Positions 1 through 6,224 of a stretch of DNA of 64,000 bases are shown piece after piece. The stretch covers positions 1 through 64,000 of the forward strand of contig JACYLN010000064.1 in the NCBI GenBank assembly GCA_015272515.1, written 5' to 3'. The notes under the pieces are model-generated. The model saw only the letters and a list, made by a program, of their open reading frames with translations. It was not told where the DNA came from and ran no database searches. How positions within the stretch are numbered: the first letter of the stretch is position 1; each line of letters starts with the position of its first letter. This DNA comes from Leptolyngbyaceae cyanobacterium C42_A2020_001 (lineage in GTDB: Bacteria > Cyanobacteriota > Cyanobacteriia > Leptolyngbyales > Leptolyngbyaceae). The position numbers were made by a program, and so were the translations under genes.

Positions 1-78
1 CGAGGACATCGAACCATCCTCGGCTTGCTGGCGCGCGTCCGACTGCTATGGTCATATCGTAAAACTCCAGATGTTTGA
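1..78 (+). CDS. Possible C-terminal end of a gene entering from the left
   Basis: Frame 1 is open from the first base to a TGA at 76-78 (25 codons, Arg/Leu-rich, ending in residues RKTPDV). The first 60 bases are clearly more GC-rich than the AT-rich stretch that follows, which fits the end of a coding region here. The piece is too short to assign to a family. Frame 2 is also open for about 110 bases, so the frame choice rests only on the composition change. No function is proposed. Confidence 0.3.
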   Translation, partial: RGHRTILGLLARVRLLWSYRKTPDV

Positions 79-536
79 GTATGAGTACTTAAGACGTGAT
101 TTACTCTGAGTTACCTTGAGCTTTCCAGGTGACCAAGCACGGAGACACCCAAAGTATGAGTAGAGTTTACGTTTCTTTACTGATTAACAATTATACGGGG
201 CATATCCTGAAATTTCCAGGGAATTTCTTAACTTAATTCCTTTCTTTTGCAACCTAAATTTATCGAGTTCTCAGCAATATCCTTTCTATTTCTTAAGACC
301 CTGCAAGCCTGACTGGGTCTAAGCTCCACACAAAGCGCTCGATAACTGCAAGTTTGGAATTCTTTAAGAGAGTAGTTGTTGATAAACAAACGTTAAGTAC
401 TAATACTCACAAAATTATGGAAACACATTAAATTTATCCATAAGGCTAGATTTTAGTGCGTTTGTAGATTGCTTACTGAAGCTCCAAAGGGTTTCGCAGG
501 TAAGGTTCAGCATTGAGACAGGCATTTAGCTGCTGA
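79..536. other. Intergenic stretch, no gene seen
   Basis: This AT-rich stretch lies beyond the 3' end of the minus-strand peptide-export cluster. I see no long reading frame with a ribosome binding site, no RNA gene and no strong hairpin with a T-run. The cluster may end here without a recognisable intrinsic terminator. Confidence 0.4.
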
Positions 537-1268
537 TTAACTGCTCAAGAGATAGTTCAGTTCTGTTGCTAACCACTCGTTAAACATCCGATTCAAGATC
601 TCCTGGTACCGTTCAGGCGTTAGTTCAGCAGGAATAGACTCTTCAACTAGCAATAGATGGCATGATTGGTCAATCACCAGTGGACCGATGAGATTTCCAG
701 GTGGGGAACCAAATACGATCGCAGATAAGTCTGGCTTCAGGTTCCAGCGGTAAAATCTCCCTTCATAGCCACAGTTGCAGCGTCGTTGCCCATCAATGTC
801 GTAAATGTGAGCGGCTTCATAAAAGCTGACCTCGCCTTCCTGAATTTCGTAAAAAATCTCTTGCGCCAGTTTCTCGTAAGGCACGACGAGCCGATAGAGT
901 GAAACCTGGTCAAAATCAGCTTGATGTTCAGCAAAGTATTTTTTAGCTTCATTGGCAAACAGGGATTGAGCCAGTTTTTCAGCCAAGAGGCGATCGCGAA
1001 TCCCGGTTTCCCATTCCTCGGCTGTAATGAGCTGATCAGTTAGCCACGCAAACGTGTCACTCGCGCGAAACAATCGATGCTCATACCGCTGTTGATCCGC
1101 GACAGCTTGAATTTCCTCAGGAGTAATGCTAATGCCTCGTTCTTCAACCGCCCGATTAATAATGCGTTGATAAATAATTTTTTGACAGATTTCCTTGATC
1201 TGTATGTTCTTCTTGAGAGTAGAAATAACTTCTTCTGATTCAATATTTCCACCTTTGAAAATAATCAT
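537..1268 (-). CDS. Parvulin/SurA-like peptidyl-prolyl isomerase of the export cluster
   Basis: The 243-residue product looks like a SurA-type protein. A helical N-terminal part (about 1-105) contains the run ISITPEEIQAVADQQRYEHR. A parvulin-like part follows (about 110-215), with FYEAAHIYDIDG, a Gly/Cys patch (CNCGYEGRF) and the terminal pattern PPGNLIGPLVIDQSCHLLLV. Parvulins catalyse cis-trans isomerisation of prolyl bonds or act as chaperones. There is no signal peptide, so it should work in the cytoplasm, unlike classical periplasmic SurA. The start ATG has a GAGGTGG binding site. It is the last gene of the minus-strand cluster, after the precursor peptides. By inference it could hold exported peptides or exporter parts in a competent fold. 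The family call is fairly safe; the role is not shown by sequence. Confidence 0.75.
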   Translation of the reverse strand: MIIFKGGNIESEEVISTLKKNIQIKEICQKIIYQRIINRAVEERGISITPEEIQAVADQQRYEHRLFRASDTFAWLTDQLITAEEWETGIRDRLLAEKLAQSLFANEAKKYFAEHQADFDQVSLYRLVVPYEKLAQEIFYEIQEGEVSFYEAAHIYDIDGQRRCNCGYEGRFYRWNLKPDLSAIVFGSPPGNLIGPLVIDQSCHLLLVEESIPAELTPERYQEILNRMFNEWLATELNYLLSS

Positions 1269-1423
1269 AGTGCACCACCTCTAGAATCGCATTCAATACA
1301 AGGTGAGAAGAAATTACACAGATGTAAGCCTTGTCTGCATTCAAATCTGTAGTTCTTCTTGAGAAAATTTTTAGTTTTCGACTTGGACGTACTTTAGATG
1401 CCATCTCTTACACTAAGCTAGCA

Positions 1424-1448
1424 GCCAGACTCCAATTTGGAGACTGGC
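1424..1448 (-). terminator. Intercistronic hairpin after the Ser-rich protein gene
   Basis: This 25-nt inverted repeat (GCCAG-A-CTCCAA on one side, TTGGAG-A-CTGGC on the other, one A-A mismatch) is a very stable stem. It lies between the stop of the gene at 1506-1934 and the start of the isomerase gene. No T-run follows on the minus strand, so it may be a processing or stability hairpin rather than a true terminator. Confidence 0.45.
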
Positions 1449-1505
1449 AAATATTGATCCAAGGCTAAAGCGTAAGTTCAGCACATCACCTACTCAACTA
1501 GCAGC

Positions 1506-1934
1506 CTAAAGTTCAGTGCTTGTCGCCTGATTCTCAGTTGAAAACGTGTAGTAAGCAATGTTCACAGGGCTTTGCATCAAAGACTCCGGGTTCATTTGAA
1601 CATAAACGGTTTCAACGCCTGAATTGAACAACCATCCATTATGTACATTTGAGTTAAGAATTGCCTGTTCTGGCATAAATAATGATCCATTCAAAAAGCT
1701 TGGCGACATCAATGAATGACTAACCATTCCAAACTCACCAGCCGGATCAAGGTGAATTGAATAATCCATTGAACTACTTGATTGTGAGACTTGCGAACCA
1801 GTTAAATATGGATCATTTAATCTGACTAACAGGGCGGAATGTAGCGCATTAGCTTGAGAATATAACCCCGATGTATGGATAGAACTTGAGTCAGTTGTTG
1901 TAAACGGAACAGGAAGATCAATCTCAGAAAACAT
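1506..1934 (-). CDS. Unrecognised Ser/Thr-rich protein in the peptide-export cluster
   Basis: I do not recognise this 142-residue protein. The start chosen is the ATG at 1934 (MFSEIDLPVPFTTTDSSS), which has an AAGAAGG binding site; the frame extends 17 codons upstream without one. The protein has no Cys, no signal peptide, no transmembrane segment and no double-glycine site. It is rich in Ser, Asn and Thr with scattered hydrophobic beta-like stretches (GVETVYVQMNPESLMQSPV). It sits between the leader peptides and the isomerase, with the same strand and spacing as the cargo genes, so it may be cargo with another signal, an immunity factor or an accessory protein. None of these is shown. Confidence 0.6.
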   Translation of the reverse strand: MFSEIDLPVPFTTTDSSSIHTSGLYSQANALHSALLVRLNDPYLTGSQVSQSSSSMDYSIHLDPAGEFGMVSHSLMSPSFLNGSLFMPEQAILNSNVHNGWLFNSGVETVYVQMNPESLMQSPVNIAYYTFSTENQATSTEL

Positions 1935-1999
1935 TGTGAACCTTCTTTTGTGCAAAAACACAACTAGAGAGTGGATAGAAATCAAACAATATCAATCTG

Positions 2000-2029
2000 A
2001 AAAATGCTTGAACCAGTAGCAAGAAGCAT
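2000..2029 (-). terminator. Weak terminator-like hairpin after the fourth leader peptide gene
   Basis: On the minus strand ATGCTT and AAGCAT (2024-2029 and 2004-2009) form a 6-bp stem with a 14-nt loop followed by ATTTTTC, directly after the stop codon of the gene at 2030-2338. It could attenuate transcription into the next gene. Confidence 0.4.
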
Positions 2030-2338
2030 CTAGAAGCTAAAAGGGAAGCCTGAAAAGAAACCAGAGCCTCTGCGAGAATAAGAGCCTCCAAATAAACTGG
2101 CTCCATAACCATTCATGGCAATCAAAACCGGCATAAAGATATTCATTGAAACTGCCGTATTGCCAATTGAAGTTCCTCCCAAGTTGATCACAGAGGCAGA
2201 AGAGGCAGGATAAAGACTTAATGATTGGAAAAAGGATTGAAAAATGTAGGGAAAAAGGTTGCTATTTTTTGATTTTCCCTCTCCTAAAACTGTTGAATCA
2301 TACTCCTCTTCCAAATACTCGATATCAGAAATAATCAT
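2030..2338 (-). CDS. Secreted-peptide precursor with variant GEG cleavage site
   Basis: The 102-residue product starts MIISDIEYLEEEYDSTVLGE, clearly related to the leaders of the three neighbouring precursors (MxIS-x-L/I-x-Y-x-E). It has Gly-Glu-Gly where they have Gly-Gly. The rest is longer than in its neighbours, hydrophobic, and ends in a Gly/Phe/Ser-rich tail (SLFGGSYSRRGSGFFSGF). There is no Cys. A GAAGGAG binding site precedes the ATG. It is probably another substrate of the neighbouring C39 exporter, but the altered site may change or block cleavage. A second possible GG lies inside the chain (NLGGTS). Gene call fairly safe; role inferred. Confidence 0.65.
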   Translation of the reverse strand: MIISDIEYLEEEYDSTVLGEGKSKNSNLFPYIFQSFFQSLSLYPASSASVINLGGTSIGNTAVSMNIFMPVLIAMNGYGASLFGGSYSRRGSGFFSGFPFSF

Positions 2339-2368
2339 TGATTAGCTCCTTCGTTGCAACTAATTTGA

Positions 2369-2414
2369 TGCCCCTGCTAAAGTTCATAAATTTAACTTTT
2401 CCTTAACAGGGGCA
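2369..2414 (-). terminator. Intercistronic inverted repeat between precursor genes
   Basis: Perfect 8-bp arms TGCCCCTG (2369-2376) and CAGGGGCA (2407-2414) enclose 30 nt. Partly matching bases inside the arms (TTAAG against CTTTA on the minus strand) can lengthen the stem. No T-run follows. It lies between the second duplicated precursor gene and the GEG-type precursor gene and may set relative transcript levels. Confidence 0.4.
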
Positions 2415-2466
2415 ATGATTACACTCTTACAACTTTACTCCTCACAGAGTTTGAGTGTGTTGTTAA

Positions 2467-2685
2467 CTACAGACCCAATACAATCAACGATGCACTGAGG
2501 CTATTGATATCCAGTTGAGCGGCACCATTTGCTGAGTAGCTACCTCCTGGACCGGCAGCAGTTACCGTATAGAAGGTCGAGAAATCATAGGTGTAGTTGC
2601 TAAGACTAGCTCCCAAATCAATTCCACCTTCCAGGTTGGTTGCTTCAACAGCGGTTTCTTGATAGTTGAGTTCAGAGATAATCAT
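2467..2685 (-). CDS. Double-glycine leader precursor peptide (copy 2 of a tandem pair)
   Basis: A 72-residue precursor. The ATG at 2685 is preceded by AAAGGAG; a longer in-frame start 13 codons upstream has no such support. The leader (1-21) begins MIISELNYQETAVEA and ends NLEGG, with acidic/hydrophobic positions at -8, -7 and -4 as in C39-processed double-glycine leaders. The 51-residue core has no Cys or His and contains TAAGPGGSYSANGAAQ, then a hydrophobic end (SLSASLIVLGL). It is nearly a copy of the gene at 2766-2984. The core cannot form lanthionine or disulfide rings. It is most likely a bacteriocin-like or signalling peptide exported unmodified by the neighbouring exporter; the activity is unknown. 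Confidence 0.75.
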   Translation of the reverse strand: MIISELNYQETAVEATNLEGGIDLGASLSNYTYDFSTFYTVTAAGPGGSYSANGAAQLDINSLSASLIVLGL

Positions 2686-2765
2686 GGTTGACTCCTTTGA
2701 GATGTGTGATTGAAACATGAACAATGGTCGTTTAGACCCAATACAAACTACAGACCAAACGTAAA

Positions 2766-2984
2766 CTACAGACCCAAGGCGATTAGGGATGCACCAAGAC
2801 TGCTGATATCAATTTGGGTTGCAACATTTGCCGAATAGGTTCCGCCTGGACCTGTTGCTGAAACTGTTCCAAATTGTTGCAAGCTGTAATCCCAAGTGCT
2901 GAGACTAGCTCCCAGGTCGATTCCACCTTCTAAGTTGGCTGCTTCAACAGCCGTTTCTTGGTAATTTAGTTCAGAGATAATCAT
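2766..2984 (-). CDS. Double-glycine leader precursor peptide (copy 1 of a tandem pair)
   Basis: A 72-residue precursor starting at the ATG at 2984, with GAAGGAG upstream. The frame continues 26 codons further up, but that part is not shared by the paralogues. The leader ends NLEGG at residue 21. The core contains SATGPGGTYSANVATQIDIS and the same hydrophobic end as its twin (SLGASLIALGL). Leader and start region are almost identical at DNA level to 2467-2685, while the middle of the core differs (TWDYSLQQF against NYTYDFSTF). This is the pattern of a recent duplication with variation in the exported part. Confidence 0.75.
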   Translation of the reverse strand: MIISELNYQETAVEAANLEGGIDLGASLSTWDYSLQQFGTVSATGPGGTYSANVATQIDISSLGASLIALGL

Positions 2985-3023
2985 GGTTGACTCCTTCAAG
3001 CAGATATTGATTAATAAACGAAG

Positions 3024-3050
3024 AATGAAAGTGCTCATATTGCTTTCATT
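3024..3050 (-). terminator. Intercistronic hairpin between the first two precursor genes
   Basis: Perfect 8-bp arms AATGAAAG (3024-3031) and CTTTCATT (3043-3050) with an 11-nt loop lie between the genes at 3112-3333 and 2766-2984. No T-run follows on the minus strand, so mRNA stabilisation or processing is as likely as termination. Confidence 0.4.
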
Positions 3051-3111
3051 ACTCGTGCTCATTCAAAAACTGATCAAGATGCACCATTTCAACAAGTCAG
3101 ACAGGCGATCG

Positions 3112-3333
3112 CTAAGGATTTCCTAAATTGAGGAATGCTGCACCAAAGGTTTCTATGATTGACTGCAACCCTGTTGTGCCTGCATAGCTACCAGTAGGTC
3201 CGGAGAAGGATACCGTCTGAATTTGAGATAGCTTCTGGATAAAAGACGAGAGAGTAGCTCCAAAATTATTTCCACCTTCTAAGTTGTCTATTTCAACAGC
3301 ATCTTCCAGGTAATTCAGGTTAGAAATATTCAC
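3112..3333 (-). CDS. Double-glycine leader precursor peptide, divergent member
   Basis: A 73-residue precursor with a GTG start at 3333 directly behind a very strong AAAGGAGGAG binding site. The leader (1-21) reads MNISNLNYLEDAVEI and ends NLEGG, closely matching the leaders of the tandem pair. The core (52 residues) shares the spaced motif SFSGPTGSYAG but is otherwise diverged and ends FGAAFLNLGNP. There is no Cys. It is the first precursor gene after the HetP-like gene in the direction of transcription. It is probably a substrate of the neighbouring C39 exporter, cut after the second Gly. Confidence 0.72.
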   Translation of the reverse strand: MNISNLNYLEDAVEIDNLEGGNNFGATLSSFIQKLSQIQTVSFSGPTGSYAGTTGLQSIIETFGAAFLNLGNP

Positions 3334-3772
3334 TTCTCCTCCTTTGCAATCTGCACTTTTCTATTTCAAATTAGCTTTATCTGAGCTGTTATCTAAACTG
3401 TATACGCTTATATTCTGAATTGGGTTGTTTTTTGCATTTTATGTTGCCACTTTGGCGGGGAGATTTTCTAATAGAATCTTCTAAAATTAGCCAAAAAAAT
3501 AAGCAGCATAAATTACATGCATCTCAATTTTGCGACATGATTATCTTGCTTACGGGTGAGGTACCCGCACTACAAAGAATAATCTGTAAAACTCAGATGC
3601 ATTCCACGAATTGACTTATTTTATTGGTAGGATGATCTAGCTAATGTAGGACACATTAAAGGTATTTCAATTGCGTAACGTCCTAAACTAATGCAAATCA
3701 CGTAGAGTATGTTAAGTGTCGCGCTAACGAACTATTAATCGATACACAAACGTTTTGGAAAGGATTGCCTAA
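3334..3772. other. Gap between HetP-like gene and precursor genes
   Basis: About 440 bases, AT-rich. A 64-codon plus-strand frame here has no binding site and no protein-like composition. The stretch probably holds the promoter of the precursor genes. I found no exact GTA-N8-TAC site and no strong terminator. A small 5-bp stem CGGGT/ACCCG occurs near 3555. Confidence 0.4.
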
Positions 3773-4231
3773 CTAGTTGAATAACGATTTTTTGAGACAT
3801 TGCCAATCAAACAGATTGTAATGGGGGGAGGTTTCAGTCCATTGTGGGAGATTACCCCCCAAAAGTTCGTTTTCCTGAAAGTCAATTATTTCTAAATCTC
3901 GTAACTCATGAACTGAAGCTAAGTGATTAGATGAGGTGCAATCGCCTGTTTCTCCCACAACTAATTCTTGATCAGGGGAAAGTTGTTTGCTGGACTTTGT
4001 TGGGTTGGTAGATGGTTCTGCGATCGTGTTCAGGAGACGATTTTCTTTGACTAAACGGCTGTAAGTGCGGTAGGGAATAAAGTACACCGGATTGTATCCG
4101 GCAAATCGCAAAATTAACACACACGCCCAGGAATAGCGCCCGTCTGTAATCGCCTGAACCACCTGGTTAAACTGTTCAGGACTCATTACTTTGTTGCGTT
4201 TTTCTGGGGTATTACTTCTGTGAAAGTTCAT
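3773..4231 (-). CDS. HetP-family protein with a Gly-Gly motif near the C-terminus
   Basis: The 152-residue product carries the HetP domain at about residues 14-66: the runs VMSPEQFNQVVQAITDGRYS, WACVLILRFAGYNPVYFIPY and RTYSRLVKEN are characteristic of HetP, a regulator of commitment to heterocyst formation in Nostoc that has several homologues. Non-heterocystous cyanobacteria also have HetP-like proteins. The ATG has an AGAGGA site and starts 33 bp after the HlyD gene stop, so the two are probably cotranscribed. After a variable linker comes RDLEIIDFQENELLGG (Gly-Gly at about 125-126) and a 26-residue tail. That stretch resembles a double-glycine leader end, a suggestive feature given the C39 exporter next door. 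Family assignment is firm; biochemical role unknown. Confidence 0.85.
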   Translation of the reverse strand: MNFHRSNTPEKRNKVMSPEQFNQVVQAITDGRYSWACVLILRFAGYNPVYFIPYRTYSRLVKENRLLNTIAEPSTNPTKSSKQLSPDQELVVGETGDCTSSNHLASVHELRDLEIIDFQENELLGGNLPQWTETSPHYNLFDWQCLKKSLFN

Positions 4232-4264
4232 AGGAATCCTCTTTTTTTGGGGGCTAATGCTGGT

Positions 4265-5854
4265 TTACAAGCTCAAGTTACTGTCTTGCAACTTGCGGAT
4301 TGGATCGAGCAACACATCGGCAATGCGGCGGCGACGCGTGACGATTTCTGCAGTTGCCGTTTGACCCGCTTTCAACGCAATCAGTTGCTGATTTTTGGTG
4401 AGAGAACTGCGGTCTAGGGCAATTTCTACCCGATAAACGGCTCCTAACCGTTCATCAGATTTGATATCAGGAGAAATTGAGAGCACCTTTCCCGAAATGA
4501 TTCCGTAATCTTGATAGGGATAGGCATCAAACTTAACCTGGACGGGATCACCTGCTTTTACAAAACCCGCTTCTCGCGTAGGTAGAGCAGCCGTCAACAC
4601 CAGGGGCGCACCCGCCGGAGCAATTTCGGCGATCGCGTGCCCTGCCTGCGCCACATCCCCATTTCTCCGCACGTTCAGTGTAGAGATCACTCCATCTGTT
4701 AGTGCTTTCAGCGTTAATTGTTCCAGCTCTGTTCTGGCTTGCTGAAACTGCTTGAAATTCTGCTGAATTTTTGCCTGAAGTTGGGTTTTTTGTACCAACA
4801 ATTGCTGCACTTTTTGCTGCGATCGCAGTTGAGCATCCTGAGCCTCGGCATCTTTGCGAACTCGTTCAGCCTGGAGACGATTGAATTCAGCATAAACCTG
4901 CTCCAGATCTGCCCGTAATCGCTTGGCTTCTGCCAAAGATTGCTGAATGTCTCCCAACTGTTGCGTGACGCTACGCTGCCGATCTGCCAACTGCTGCTGT
5001 GCCTGAAACAACTGCTCACGGGCAAGCGCGCCCTCGTTCACCAGGTACTCAAACCGGGAGAGCCGTTCCTGTTGGGTAGCGGCGTTAGCCTGCAACTGAT
5101 TCAGCAACATTCGACTGGTTGCAGTGCGATCTTCGGTTTGCAAGATTGCAGCTTTTTGGCTGGCAATTCTGGCTTGCACCTGGGCAATGGCGGCAGTTTG
5201 GGCGCGACTTTCGGCATGAGCGATCGCCCGCTGCGTTTGCGCCTCCAGTCGAGTTTTGTCAATTAGCGACTCGACTTGCAACAGTTCTTGTTTGTAGTTG
5301 ACGTGTGCCTGCACCGACCACTCCACCCGGTTGCGGGCAATTTCATCGTCCAGTTTGGCAATCACCTGCCCTGCTTTCACCATCTGGCTTTCTTGCACAT
5401 ATACCTGGGCAACCTTGCCAGAAACCACTGGATTGACCTTATAGGTTTCGCCCTGCGGAATCAGCCGCCCTTGCGCCCGCCCCACTTCATCAATTTGACC
5501 AACCGCCGCCCAGGTAGCAAACGCCGCACAAAACAGGACGCTGCTGGCAAGCAACTGGTTGGGCAGTTTTGCTGGAGGTCGATCCAGCACGGTTTGTAAA
5601 GAATTTGACCAGTTGACCGGAGTGGTTACGATCGCCGAAGGCGCAGAACTGGCGCTTTGGGGTACATTTCCAGGTGGAGGCATCACCGCAACAGAAGCGC
5701 TGGTACCACCATAAATGGAGGCAATTTCTGGAGTAATATCTGGCTCACAATGCCACTGAGAACCGTGAGCATACAAAAACAGCGTTTCAGATTCGGGCGG
5801 GGCAACAGAGTGATTTGGATAATCGGGGAACAACGACTCAATACGAATAGACAT
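4265..5854 (-). CDS. HlyD-family membrane-fusion (adaptor) protein
   Basis: The 529-residue protein has a cytoplasmic N-terminus of about 95 residues, one membrane segment (LLASSVLFCAAFATWAAVG, about 100-118), a lipoyl-like half (KVNPVVSGKVAQVYVQESQM), a long Gln-rich coiled coil (about 170-375), the returning lipoyl half (TLKALTDGVISTLNVRRNGD) and a beta-barrel end. This is the layout of type I secretion adaptors that link an inner-membrane ABC exporter to an outer-membrane channel such as TolC. It lies downstream of the HetC-like exporter on the same strand and upstream of the HetP-like gene. No TolC-like gene is in the window, so an outer-membrane channel elsewhere would be needed. The start is not supported by a clear binding site. 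Confidence 0.88.
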   Translation of the reverse strand: MSIRIESLFPDYPNHSVAPPESETLFLYAHGSQWHCEPDITPEIASIYGGTSASVAVMPPPGNVPQSASSAPSAIVTTPVNWSNSLQTVLDRPPAKLPNQLLASSVLFCAAFATWAAVGQIDEVGRAQGRLIPQGETYKVNPVVSGKVAQVYVQESQMVKAGQVIAKLDDEIARNRVEWSVQAHVNYKQELLQVESLIDKTRLEAQTQRAIAHAESRAQTAAIAQVQARIASQKAAILQTEDRTATSRMLLNQLQANAATQQERLSRFEYLVNEGALAREQLFQAQQQLADRQRSVTQQLGDIQQSLAEAKRLRADLEQVYAEFNRLQAERVRKDAEAQDAQLRSQQKVQQLLVQKTQLQAKIQQNFKQFQQARTELEQLTLKALTDGVISTLNVRRNGDVAQAGHAIAEIAPAGAPLVLTAALPTREAGFVKAGDPVQVKFDAYPYQDYGIISGKVLSISPDIKSDERLGAVYRVEIALDRSSLTKNQQLIALKAGQTATAEIVTRRRRIADVLLDPIRKLQDSNLSL

Positions 5855-5920
5855 GGCAGTGCTCTAACACGAAGTAGGGAACAGATCGGCAGAGCAGCCC
5901 TGATTGGAATTATTTTGTGA

Positions 5921-6032
5921 ACAATCAAATCTTAAAGAAATGGCTTTAGAGTGCCCTTTTCAAGAAGCACTCAAATAAAGCCTGTTACGCTTCGCCAACC
6001 CATCCTACAATTGCTTGTCAAGATTTGATTGT
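5921..6032. repeat. Inverted-repeat element, possible MITE
   Basis: Perfect 13-bp terminal inverted repeats ACAATCAAATCTT (5921-5933) and AAGATTTGATTGT (6020-6032) bound a 112-bp unit. Inside is a second nested inverted pair (GAGTGC/GCACTC) and the string TTACGCTTCGCCAACCCATC, of a type I recall from many cyanobacterial intergenic repeats. No target-site duplication is evident. It lies in the 370-bp gap between exporter and adaptor genes and would form a long hairpin in the transcript, so it may also affect cotranscription. Confidence 0.5.
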
Positions 6033-6224
6033 CTTACAGTGATTGATGCAAGTATTTGATAAGCGATTGAACTAAGTGAAATAAAGACAGGGACTTCCCT
6101 GGTTACTGGTGAGGAGGATATCGAACTCTTTTGGGAATCAGTTTCATTTTTATCATATCTAACCTTTATTCAATTCATCGTTATGGGTGCCAATTTGGCA
6201 GACTTCTTTCTACACAAACAGAAA

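Noticed and set aside
1-22. CGAGGA/TCCTCG hairpin with GGTTCGA on the minus strand, tRNA-like
   Set aside because: Loop too long for a T arm, and no acceptor or anticodon arm nearby; it lies within probable coding sequence.
537-3333. Lanthipeptide or cyanobactin cluster
   Set aside because: Cores have no Cys, and no LanM, PatA/PatG-type or YcaO enzyme is present; only export functions are seen.
3420-3614. 64-codon plus-strand frame in the gap before the precursor genes
   Set aside because: No binding site, Cys/His/Lys-rich random-looking composition, opposite strand to the operon.
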